From assembly GCA_021234155.1 (NCBI GenBank), contig JAJEKV010000135.1, positions 1,369,065 to 1,433,064 on the forward strand: a stretch of DNA of 64,000 bases, in the 5' to 3' direction. Every line of letters begins with the position of its first letter. Within the stretch, counting starts at the first letter, position 1. This stretch comes from Isoetes taiwanensis. Its lineage: Eukaryota > Streptophyta > Lycopodiopsida > Isoetales > Isoetaceae. The translations under genes were made by a program, and so were the position numbers. Positions 1 through 9,590 of the stretch are shown piece after piece. The notes beneath the pieces were generated by a model. That model worked only from the letters and a program-made list of their open reading frames with translations, did not search any database and was not told the origin of the DNA.

Positions 1-620
1 GGGTTCATAATCTAATTATGGCTCCCGTTATCTTCTAAATGCTTGGCTCCTGGTTGAAGTCCTCCTTCTACTTGCGCAAAAGGAGCACATTACGTTAGTT
101 TAGTTAATAATTTGTGGTTTTAGGGGACCACCCCCTTACCTCCTTGAGCGAACTACGGCTCAAGGTTGTCCTACTACCTTGCCCAAGATCATGGCCCTTT
201 CGGTTGAGCTTAGGGATCATTTAAGATGCTCCCATCATTGCCCATGATCGAGTGCTACCTTGTACCACGATCCCGGATCGAGTACACCGGTGCATCATGC
301 CCCGAGGGTTTCAGCTAGGGAACGTCTCGCGATCCCATCATCGCGCATGATCACTTAAGCTTCACCATGACCCTCCTACGGCCGGTGCGTATCCCCGCAT
401 CGTGGCATAGAGATCATCCGATCGATGTCCCATCATCGCCCACCATGCCTCATTCCTCACTCACATGACCCTAATGGTCATGCGCACCTCTTTAGTGCGT
501 GTGGCCTAGAAGAATGCCCTAAAAGTATCCCATCGCCGCCCACATGATCCAAGGTTACGGCACATGCACCCTAGTAACTAGAATGCATGCGCCGGGGCTT
601 AAAGGCTAACTAACAACATA
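1..620. other. Non-coding flank downstream of the integrase
   Basis: C-rich sequence with no supportable reading frame, containing repeated short words such as cccatcatcgcccatgatc. It lies on the 3' side of the minus-strand pol genes. It does not match the LTR at 9591-11134, so it is either a 3' untranslated spacer of that element or flanking sequence. Confidence 0.5.
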
Positions 621-2050
621 CTAGCTAACCACGGCAAGTCGGAATCCGACCAAGTCGGAGACGACTCGCCCATCAAACTCCTTCATAAACTCGGGTATTG
701 CTTCTCCAAATCTTGCTTCAATACCCATGTGCATCTTCCGCGTAAGTGCTTCCCTTAACCAAATATTGGAGGAACTGAGACCTCCTAGTCTTCTTGAATG
801 ACTTATCAAGAAGTAACTTCGGGCACTATTTCTACTTGCTCCTCGGGTCATTTCCAACAAAGGTTGGAGTATCCAAAACCTCCTCGGGGTTAGGATTGTG
901 CCTTTTAATAAACTTACGTGGAAGACCTTGTGGACCTTAAGATGGGCTGGAAGATCCAACTTGTAGGCTTGAGAGCCCACTCTCTCCAAAATCTTGAACG
1001 GCCCAGCCCACCTAGGGGCAAGCTTCTTGCAGCTCCCAATCCGCAGCTTGGCTTGCTTCACCTTGATCTTCAACCAAACGGTATCGCCCACCTTAAACTC
1101 CCTTACGGTCCTGTGCTTGTCGGCTACACTCTTCTGCCGACTTCTTGCTGCCAATAAATAACCCCTTACTTCCTCTACTAGCTGGCTGCATATCCCCTAA
1201 CATCTGGCTGGGACACTTCTACCTTGGACGCGAGGATTGTGCGGGTATCGGGGTTAAGCAGCGGTACGTAATTCACCATGAAAGGAGACATCCGAGATGA
1301 CTCTGCTTGGCAGCGCTTGTTGTAGGCGAATTCCACCAAGTGAATGTACTCATCCCACTTGGACTGCTTGTTCCACACATAGCTTGAAGCATGTCTTCAA
1401 TGATCCAGGATTCGTCCTTTCCGTCGGCCATCGTTTGGGGATGATATGCCGTACTCATGGAAGCCCGTGCGGAATGGTCTTGAAGAGGTCTGCGGAAGGC
1501 ACTCATAAACTTGGAATCCCTATCGGATATTATCTCGAGGCATGCCATGGAGTGCGAAAATCTCCCTTACGAATAACTTGGCATTATCTAATGCGGTTCG
1601 GTAGTCTTGCAAGGCACAAAATGTGCCATCTTAGATAACTTATCTCGACCACCATCAATGCATCCTTGCCTCGAAGAGTTCTAGGGAGACCTGTGATGAA
1701 ATCCATGCTTATGACCTCCCACTTTGCATTTGGCACCCCCAATGGCTCCAAAGCACCGGAATCGAAGTTGCTCGCCTTGGAAGTGCTGGCGACATAGCGG
1801 CAATCGAATATATGCAGCTATCGCCTCTTCATTCGGCGAAGTAGCTACCGAATCTTGAAATAGGTCTTCATGAAGCCGGCATGCCACGCTATTGGGCTGT
1901 TATGTGTGTCATGAAGAATTAGCTTCCTTACCCACGATGATTAGGGCACACACAACTTATGCTTGTGATACAACGAGGTTGCCTTCCTTCTTATAATGCT
2001 TGAAGGCTTCCCGCTCCTTATCTGCTCGGCTTCCTTGGAAAGGCTTTCCC
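621..2050 (-). pseudogene. Ty3/gypsy integrase with C-terminal chromodomain remnant
   Basis: The integrase inserts the cDNA copy into host chromatin. On the minus strand I read WEVISMDFITGLPRT (first catalytic Asp, about 1700), then IISDRDSKF (second Asp) and STAYHPQT (about 1430-1545), then WDEYIHLVEFAYN (about 1310-1360). The C-terminal part follows at 900-1154 with FKVGDTVWLK, APRWAGPFKILERVG and KVHKVFHVSLLK. In a shifted frame past that (about 650-880), NPEEVLD and RRSQFLQYLVKG followed by an acidic Glu-Phe-rich stretch match the layout of a chromodomain, although its aromatic cage cannot be judged. Expected sequence around the catalytic Glu (DGQTE) is altered to a form containing GKDESW. 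At least four frames are needed, so the gene is dead. Confidence 0.85.
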
Positions 2051-2190
2051 ATACCTCCTTGAAGTCCACATCGGTTGGCAAGGACTCCTCAATCTTCTTG
2101 CCAAACTCACTTTCGAAAAAGTGGAAATCGCATTACAATCGTCCTTATGCGAAATGGTCTCTGGAGAGGGCATGCGCTACAACATTAAGC

Positions 2191-2690
2191 TTACCGGGGC
2201 TTATATATAATATCAAAATCATATTCCTCAAGGAATTCCATCCACCTCCTTTGCCTTAAGTTGAGGAGTGGCTGGGTGAAAAGATCTTGAAGGCTCGGTG
2301 ATCGGTATCCAAGCTGAAACTTCCTTCCCGCCGGATAATGCCTCCATATCCTCAATGCCACGACAATGGCTAGCAGCTCGATCATGGGTTGGGTAGCGTT
2401 GCTTTCGGCGTCGTTCATCTTCTTTGAGTCGTGGCGACTACCCTTCCTTCTTGCATCAAGGCGCCCCATTTGCTATCTTGCTTGCATCTGTTGCTACCAA
2501 CTTATCCTTACTTTCGGATCGGGAGAACAAGCAGCATGGTCTTTGTTGTTAAAACCTCTTTAAGCTTCTCAAAAGAAGCTTGGACTTTCTCTAACCAATG
2601 GCTAGCCCAATCCTTAATCTTCTTGGCCTTAGTGAGGTCCGTGAGGAGGGGCGCCCACTTAGCAAAGTCCTTCCACGAACTTTACGTAGT
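2191..2690 (-). pseudogene. Ty3/gypsy RNase H domain and RT connection
   Basis: RNase H degrades the RNA template during reverse transcription. The segment reads, in order on the minus strand, LLTDLTKAKKIKDW and a following W..KVQASFEKLKEVLTT (RT-RNase H connection), then PMIELLAIVVALRIWRHYPAG (the conserved E-L-A helix) and QRRWMEFLEEYDFDIIYKP. This is the standard order for gypsy-type pol. A frameshift separates the connection segment from the RNase H core, and residues before the first Met at 2469 fall in another frame. It follows RT directly and precedes integrase. Confidence 0.85.
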
Positions 2691-3420
2691 ATCCCCGCCA
2701 AGCAGAAAGCTTCTTACTTCACGCCACATTCCTTGGAGCTGGCCAATCAACTATTGCCTCAATCTTAGATGGATCTGTGGAGATTCCCTCGGATGTTACT
2801 ACATGCCCCAAGTACTCCACCCACTGTTGCAAAGTGGCACTTAGAGAGCTTCCCATACAACCGATGGCGTCTCAACTTCTCCAACACTTTCACGAGATCG
2901 CGACAATGCTCTTCAAGGGACTTCTTTGTAGATTAGGATGTCGTCGAAGAAGACAATAACAAACTCATCCAAGAAGTCTCACGAAGATATCGTTCATGAG
3001 GCGCATAAGCGTTGCGGGGCGTTCGACAATCAAAGGGCATTCTTGTGAACTCAAAGTGACCATGCAGCGTTACGGCGGTCTTATGGATATCCTCTTCTTT
3101 AATTCTTATCGATGGTATCCTGATCTCAAATCAATCTTAGAGAATACCTTTGCTCCTTGTAGCTGATCCATTAGGTCATCGCCCTCGGCAATGCATACTT
3201 ATTCTTTATCGTGCGCTTGTTGGTGGCGATAGTCTATGCACATTCTTAAGCTCCCATCTTTCTTCTTTACGAAGAGGATAGGTGCTCAAAAGGAGACACA
3301 CTTGCCCTTATGAATCAAGCTCGAGCAATTCTGCATTTGTTTCTTGAGCTCGATCAATTGCGGGATGCTCATTCTATATGGTGCCTTCTTTGGTAGGCTT
3401 AGCATCCGAGCCAATGTGAT
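2690..3420 (-). pseudogene. Ty3/gypsy reverse transcriptase
   Basis: The minus strand shows KVFSKIDL (about 3140-3165; first catalytic Asp in the S-K-I-D-L motif), FEFTRMPF (about 3035-3060), MNDIF, and DEFVIVFFDDIL (about 2935-2970), where FFDD is the variant of the YLDD catalytic box. KLSKCHFA lies further on. The order and motifs match the reverse transcriptase that copies retrotransposon RNA. There are frameshifts within the EFTRMPF-MNDIF interval and again after DDILIY, so no long open frame remains. Confidence 0.85.
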
Positions 3421-3649
3421 CTCACATTCCACACCCTATAAGGTGGCGTTGCGGATTTCATCAGGAAATACATCCTTGAACTCTGAAATAAGCCTTGCTA
3501 TTTGGGCAGCTGATTTCCCTTTGTGTCACTTCCATCCACCTTGCACGGCTCAAGCGATTCCATCCTCAAGATGTAATCCACCTTATTCCTTTCTATACTC
3601 TTCCTTAGCTGCTTCAAAGAAAATACCTTTGCATAGGAGAATCTAGCTT

Positions 3650-4010
3650 CTTACCTTTCACTATCAACTTGCCCGTCTGGTGCCGTCATGGTGACTTCAT
3701 TCCGGTCGCAATCAATCATGGCTTTGGCTGGCTTCAAAAATTCCATCCCTACTATCAAATCATATCTTAGATGTCCATGACTTACGCTCCCCATCGGCCC
3801 TTAGCCCCACTAAGGTCTATGTCAAAGGTGATCCTCCTCCCTTAGTGTGCCAAATGGCGCAAGTTGGCCATAGCTCTTGGCCTTGGCTTAGACTTCAATA
3901 CCTTATTCTTCATTAGAGCTGACCAATCTAGGCGATGCAAAATTATGAGAGCTACGTATCTATGGGGACTACATAAGGATTACTATCTATGATCCCATCA
4001 GCCGCGATGA
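3650..4010 (-). pseudogene. Retrotransposon aspartic protease / protease-RT linker remnant
   Basis: On the minus strand around 3670-3770 I read YDLIVGMEFLKPAKAMIDC and a following DRNEVTM, the conserved segment that closes the gypsy protease and leads into RT (Y-D-x-I-x-G-M-D-F-L, then A-x-I-D-C). The catalytic D-S/T-G triad was not found in a clean frame further upstream (3780-4010), so the active-site half is decayed or too diverged for me to call. Confidence 0.65.
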
Positions 4011-4139
4011 TGATTGGTGATTCTCTATATCATCCGACTCAATGTTTGCACATATGTGACACTCACCATCTATGAAGTCCGGGCCTCCTGGCGGTCATCG
4101 TCTTAAAATTAAAACTACGTTGGGGAGTCCCGGTCAAGA

Positions 4140-5395
4140 GTTACGCCAAGGCCGATTTGCATGGCGAATGGACAATCATGTGTCGGTGCCCTGGCTGGAA
4201 GCACACGAAGCATAACTTCTTCTCAATGCATTCTGTCTCTTTTCCTTGCCCGGTTGTCTAGGAGGCGGCTTAAAGTTGCCCCACGATGCATTACGTGGCT
4301 TACGGTCCCCAAAAGCTTTGCTCGACCCTTACCTTGCTGCTGACTCCACGATGGTGTAGGCTGCTGATTGCTTACCCCGATATTGTCCCCGATACTGCCT
4401 GAACTCTTACCCACGAAGGTTATTTTGCTTCTCTGCTGGAGTTCTTTGGTGCCTCTTCAAACTTATAGCTTTATCTTGGCCTCTGCAAGCGACCTTGGGT
4501 TGATTGCTCTAACAAACCTCTTGATATTGCTGTTCAACCCCTCAATATAGGTGTCCACTTGCTTGCCTTTCGATACTCAGGGACATGAAGTCTAAGTCTC
4601 ATGAATTCTTCCGGTATACTTAGCCAGCGATAAGCTACCCGATTCAACTTTGTAAAGCTGCTTTGGATCTGTCTACTAGTATGGGACCTTGGTACATAGT
4701 GCTTACGGAAAGCCTTGCTAAAAGTCTTAAATCTGCAATTGTTCCTCTTGACTTGTTAGACTTAGCATATCCCTTCCACCCGGATCCTTGCCGGTCCAAT
4801 AAGGTTAGGCTGTAGCAACTTTCCCTATATCCTTGTCTTTCATACCGTAAGAGTTACCAAATTCTTCCATTTCATCAAGCCATGCTTGACTTCCATGCAC
4901 GATCTGTCTTTCCACGAGCGGCCCGGCTTCCTTGTCTTCCACACATTGCTCATAGCACTATCCACCTTTTACGGTAATCATCGTCTTTCTTGCCCTTTTC
5001 CTTGCCTTAGGTGTGCGAGTCACTATCGAGACTAGAGGCTGTCCTCTTTGGAAGAGGCATGCGATGGTGGAGCTAGATGATGATGGACTCTGGTTCTCCT
5101 TTTCCTTCTCCTATCCGGCGTTCCCACGGGTTGCCCTCCCCTTCTTGCTGCGGCGCCGTCACCACAGGAAGGCAAGGTGGAGGTGGAGGACCATCTTCTG
5201 TGCATTCATGAGAGGTGTCGCCCGGTTGATGAGATGTTGCATCGGTTCCTCATGCGCACCAACCTTGCATTGGCGCCTCACGGTGACATATCTGCTCAAC
5301 ATCTTCTTGTTCCACCGCCAAACAAATTCCTTGGTACCCAATTGCGTGGTGGGTGCTGATCTTGGGATCACTGCACTTGAGTTCCTTCTTTGCAA
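4140..5395 (-). pseudogene. Retrotransposon gag with zinc-knuckle remnant
   Basis: Gag forms the particle that packages the element RNA. Patches on the minus strand run in gag order: an N-terminal patch beginning MQRRNSSAVIPRSAP (5395), a capsid-like stretch (SFTKLNRVAYRWLSIPEEF and IKRFVRAINPRSLAEAK, about 4500-4680), a Gln-rich linker (PTPSWSQQQGKGRAKLLG, about 4330), and KLCFVCFQPGHRHM (about 4190-4215). The last is a CX2CX4H zinc knuckle whose final Cys appears only after a one-base shift. Several frameshifts break it. It lies directly 5' of the protease-RT block, as expected. Confidence 0.75.
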
Positions 5396-5400
5396 GGATT

Positions 5401-5640
5401 GATCATAAATACATTTTATTTAGGTTAGATGTTGATCAATTTTACTTGCAAATTGAATTATCTTTAGTTATAAGAAATCATACAAAGCCTTACATTGACA
5501 AACCGGTTAATAGTCATTAATACATAAGGATTACATGATAAAGTAGATATATCTTAGCACAATGGGTACAAGAAACATTTAGCACAAACTTAAGAAATTT
5601 TACAACTATTCGGTGGCCTCCGAAAGCACGAAGAAGTTCT
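5401..5640. other. AT-rich spacer, no gene seen
   Basis: Base composition drops sharply to AT-rich against the GC-rich sequence on both sides. No reading frame, primer-binding site or LTR end was recognised. It could mark a junction between two nested elements. Confidence 0.4.
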
Positions 5641-6600
5641 TGACATCCCCGAATCGGAGGCCTTTGCGAGGTTAGCATAAAGATGTTCCTCGTTGATCTT
5701 CCTTCAAGTGCTCGGGCCATCTCGGTTCGGGAGTTAAGTGTGCCGTTCTTTGCTATCGAGAGTGTTGCATCCCTCGAGGGGTGCCCTCTCGCCAAAGTCG
5801 AGACAATGGAGCTGACTGCCTGTTGAAAAGAATGATGTGATCAGCATGGGCGTATATCTTCGAGTCTTTGCCCGAAGCGGCGCTATGAGAAGTGCCACGG
5901 ATTCTTCCCCTTGGGCTGAACTCCTTGTGGAAGACTATCATTTGCCCCTCGGCCGGGGCTGGAAGATAGTAGCGAAGTCTTTGCACCCTTCCCTCGCCTC
6001 GCGATCGGTGCCCTTCCTTTGGTTTGCCGCCGTAGGCAGGCATCCGCCATAAGGTCTTCATGATCCCTCCACATCTTTGTTGCGTTGTCCAAGTTAATCT
6101 TCTTTGGACCCTTCCCTCATGCTCGGCTCCGGCCGGGTCGGCTTGAGCTTGGGCCCTTCCCGGTTTGTAGAGTGTGCTCGTATCTGCTGGAACTCCTCCT
6201 CTGAGATGATAGGCTCTGCGTCGATAGATCTCCCCTTATCTGGCGATGGCTGCTATATCCGACATTGTCTCCCCAACATAAGAGTGTCTCTCGCCCGGCT
6301 CCTTGGGATCTCTTGGTATGAGTAGTCGATGATGTGCGTGCTCTTCCGTGTGCTATCATACCCAAGAGCTCGTCGATTCGAAGACCATTTCTGTGATGGG
6401 ACAAATTGAGGATGTCATTTGCAAAAATGTACTCCTCCCGTCGATGACTATCGGCGACAAGGCCGTGATCTTGGCCGGGTGGATCGATATTTGTTCTCGC
6501 GTCGTCGTCATGCCTCGGCGCATATCTCGCATTCTTGTTGCCTCCCTGCTCTCCCATTCGGGTTCGCTCCCCTAGCTGCTCGTAGTCTTCATGGATGATG
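5640..6600 (-). pseudogene. Unidentified Arg-rich coding-like sequence inside the retroelement
   Basis: I do not recognise this product. The minus strand has GC-rich open stretches at 6557-6117 (starting MGEQGG; about 146 codons, rich in Arg, Ser and His, containing IFANDILNLSHHRNGLRID) and 6092-5753 (containing NLDNATKMWRDHEDLMADA and KIYAHADHIILFN). The frames overlap by one-base shifts, as if one longer protein had decayed. It lies between the H3-like ORF and gag, so it may be the N-terminal part of gag or an extra ORF of the element. No catalytic motif is visible. Confidence 0.35.
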
Positions 6601-7940
6601 TAGAGATGGTGCGCCAGGCGTCGTCTTGCCGTAATATTAAGTAGGGCGGAGGACTCTATATTCAGGATTTGATCACGGGCCCTATGGGTATCAAGTGGCG
6701 CTAAGTCTAAAGGGCTGAGCAGAGGGTTCCCCTACTTTGTTGATTGACTTATAATGCATGAAGAGGGCAAGGGGCATGGAGCTGAAAGGTACCTATGCCT
6801 ATTATGTCTGCGAGGTCATGTAATCGGGCATGGTCCTAGTCCTATCCCATAGGCTGCTTCTTGCCCTCGGATCTGCCGGCTCGACCTAAGGCTTGGGTAA
6901 GTGTCTCAAGGGAAACCCAATTCCCTCCCTAGGAGGCGATCCTAACTTCCCAAGGCGGGGACACGCTGGTCATATTGGCACATAATATGCGTGTAGTAGG
7001 GTGTTCTAGTCAAAGTTGCGTGAAGATCAAACAAGTGATCAAACACGAGAAGGCTTGATCTCTGGAAGCACATGGATATGGCTGGCAAACATTGTACCAT
7101 CTCTCAAAGTTCTTTGGGCGCCATTGAGCAGGAAAGGGTGTAAAAATGGCTTGCAAAGATCGGTGGAGGTCAGAAAATCGCCTAAAGGGGCTGGGAGCAG
7201 TTTCGTAGGGAAGAAAAATGGCAAATGAGACCTATTTTTATAGACTATGGGTGACCTCGGGGTTTGTGCAAAAAGGTGCTTACCTAAGACGACCTTGGTT
7301 CTATGGCTCTGGGTGTCCAAATGAACTACCATGAAGTGCAAACTTAAGCAAAACAAAGCAAGAAACACTACATGGCAATTTGTTGGATCAAATTTGGCTA
7401 ATTTGGAATAAAGATGGGCTGACCCGGGTGAATCAGCGGCGGATGGCCTCCAGCGTCTTGAGGCCTTGAGACAGATCGTTTGGCTGGTCTCACCGGTTGG
7501 CTGTTTTGGGGCCAATTTTTGGTCATTTTAGGGAATTTGAAGATGCTAATATGGCTAATTCGGCCAATTCTAACCTAACTAGCAACTTATTTTGAGCAAA
7601 ACCCGACATCTAAAAGCAAGATTTTGGGGTTAGGCGGGTGAATCCAGTGGAAAGCGCCAGCGTCGAGGGCTTGAGAGGCCATTGGCGCGGTCTCACCGGA
7701 CTGGCCCCAATTTTTTGCATTTTTGATGATTTTTTTTGCCAAAATTTTGTTGTAGTCATGATTCTGGGGTGTTCCTAGACATGCTATGAAGAATTCTACC
7801 ACAATTGGGTTCTATTTTCTACATTTCAAGCATAGAACATTTTTCTAATTTTCTGAGGAAATTAACTTTTATATTAATGAGAAACACAATTACATGAAAA
7901 TTTTAGTTCTTCTACAAAATTTACAAAATTTGAGGCCTAG
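6600..7940. other. Retroelement spacer with an imperfect tandem repeat
   Basis: No domain was recognised in either strand. Two imperfect copies of a roughly 110-bp unit begin near 7425 and 7634 (gggtgaatc..., ...ctgg/cggtctcaccgg..., ...gccaattttt...), about 209 bp apart. This is probably untranslated sequence of the element. Confidence 0.45.
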
Positions 7941-9030
7941 GGCCTCTCCTGCTTGATTCTCAGGTGCTAAGTGGATATCCTTAGGCATAAGGGTTACGCT
8001 TAGCATGGATAGCGAAGGTTTCCCTCCTCGAAGAGCTGCACCCGGCTCGCCTGGGAGGCCTCTTCGCGAGCAGGGTCATTAGAGGGGTTACCACGCCAGT
8101 CCGTCGGGCTGGCTGCAAAACCTCCCTAAGGGAGGCGGCTCGAAGAAGCCTTCCTTATCGGGGAGATTCGTGCACATCTGGAAGTGCGGAATCTCCCTAA
8201 AACCTGGGCGTATGTCTTTGTTAGGCGTGGTGAACCCTCTTGGGTTTTTCGGCCTAGGTGGGGGTGGCTTGGGCTGGTTCTTCTTTGGCTGCCGCCCACC
8301 ACGACCTAGCTGCACCTCCTGCTGGCAATACCACTCATTGTGCCGTCGGTGACGAAGGTACTCCTTGTATGCCACCATCTTCCTTTTTGAACTCCGGTCT
8401 CCTTTATTGTGAATGCCCGCTCCCCTACCTTTTGTTTCTTCACCACCTTGGGTGGATTAGGCCCACTGGGGTACAGGGTGGCCTCGCGTGTCGGGATCCT
8501 GCGCCCCTCCTCCTCCTCTTCCTCTTCCCTGCGGCTCCTCTTCTGGCGGGGCTCTTGAATATGACGGCGGTCCGTGAGGCCGTCGTTCCCTTCTCTTCGT
8601 CAGCCTCTCCTCCTCCCTCGGCTCCCTCTCCAGCTCTAAGCTTCTTCTGGCCCTCTCCTCGGCCACTCTTGCTACTTTTTCCTTTCCCTTCTTCTTGGGC
8701 CTTGAAGGCCCACTTCCTCCACCTGCTGCTGCTGCTGCTCCTCCCTTCTTCTTCCACCTCGGTGTCCAGTCGAAATGGCGAGTCACCATTTGGTCCTCTG
8801 AGGAGTGCACTAGGCCGGCGGGCTGGCTGTTGGGACTCTCCTGCGGCGTCATGGTATGAGGCCCATTTGCTGCTGCTCTGCTGCTAGCTAGCTGGTGGTG
8901 AAGGCTCCTCTTCCCTTTCTTGGGTCAGGAGGTGCTCGGGATCTTCTTGACATGTCGCCTGCTTTGCACTGCGCCATGGAGAGGGTCGGTCTTGTTCCAG
9001 GCTTCTGTAAGTTTGTTTGGTGCGAGCCAT
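7941..9030 (-). pseudogene. Retroelement ORF carrying a histone H3 tail and histone H3 core
   Basis: Translation from the ATG at 9030 begins MARTKQTYRS. Its first seven residues are identical to histone H3 (Lys4 kept, Arg8 kept, Lys9 lost). After 48 codons there is an in-frame TAG (8884-8886), and the same frame then stays open to about 8440 through a Ser/Glu/Lys/Arg-rich segment. From 8378 a second open segment (QLGRGGRQPKKN, then RPGFREIPHFQMCTNL) aligns without a gap to H3 from Gly12 to Pro43. It continues, after one-base shifts near 8126, 8014 and 7995, through TDWR, AREEASQASRVQLFEEGNL, AIHAKR and TLMPKDIHLA to the H3 C-terminus. The match order, spacing and C-terminal signature exclude chance. 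Histone H3 is a nucleosome core protein of about 135 residues; here its tail and core are separated by roughly 220 codons. The ORF lies 550 bp inside the tRNA-Met primer-binding site. Frameshifts make this copy non-functional. Confidence 0.85.
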
Positions 9031-9577
9031 ATCTTATGGTTCGAAAACGGGTGTGAAATTTGGGCAAGAGAAGGTTGGAGGTGAAGGGTTGGAGAGAAAA
9101 TGAGGTGTCGGATATTTAAAAGGAGGGTCCACGGGAATATTCTCCTACCATAATTACCCTATTTATTAGCCCCCTATTAATTACAAGATATTTAATTAAT
9201 TATTTAACTATTAATGTATATATTACTCTATATTAATTGATATTATCTTAAAATTTTCGAATTTTCCTAATGGTTCAAGTGCAATTTATGAATTTCGCCA
9301 TTTTTCACTGGGCCTCGATTGGCATGATTCTTGACCCATTTTAGGTGAAATTTGATGCAGATGCATAATTTTCACTCCAAATTTACTAGAAGGTTCGTTT
9401 GACTCCCTCAAATCTTAGTCTAACACTTAGCCTAATTCCTGACCCACTACCTAGGAGAAAAATTTTTCCCCCATTTTCGCGGTTCGATGGTGGAAATGTT
9501 TATTCCACACTCCTATAGGCCTGTTAGACTACTTCATGGTTATGGTCAGTGCTAGTTCTTGGTCAACCAAGAACATC
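9031..9577 (-). other. 5' leader of the retroelement
   Basis: Untranslated region between the primer-binding site and the H3-like start codon on the minus strand. It includes a strongly AT-rich block (about 9150-9260). No other feature is seen. Confidence 0.5.
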
Positions 9578-9589
9578 GCTCTGATACCA
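9578..9589 (-). promoter_or_regulatory. Primer-binding site for initiator tRNA-Met
   Basis: The minus strand reads TGGTATCAGAGC, the exact plant tRNA-iMet primer-binding site. It lies one base inside the LTR end (GTCACA), the normal position for priming minus-strand cDNA. This fixes the LTR boundary and the strand of the element. Confidence 0.92.
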
Positions 9590-9590
9590 T

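Noticed and set aside
1-600. Left LTR of the first retroelement
   Set aside because: No similarity to 9591-11134 and no TG...CA boundary could be placed.
7039-7515. 158-codon minus-strand ORF
   Set aside because: No protein-like composition; it covers the spacer with the tandem repeat.
8258-8887. 209-codon plus-strand ORF
   Set aside because: It is the complement of the minus-strand H3-like ORF's low-complexity segment; the minus strand has the recognisable protein.
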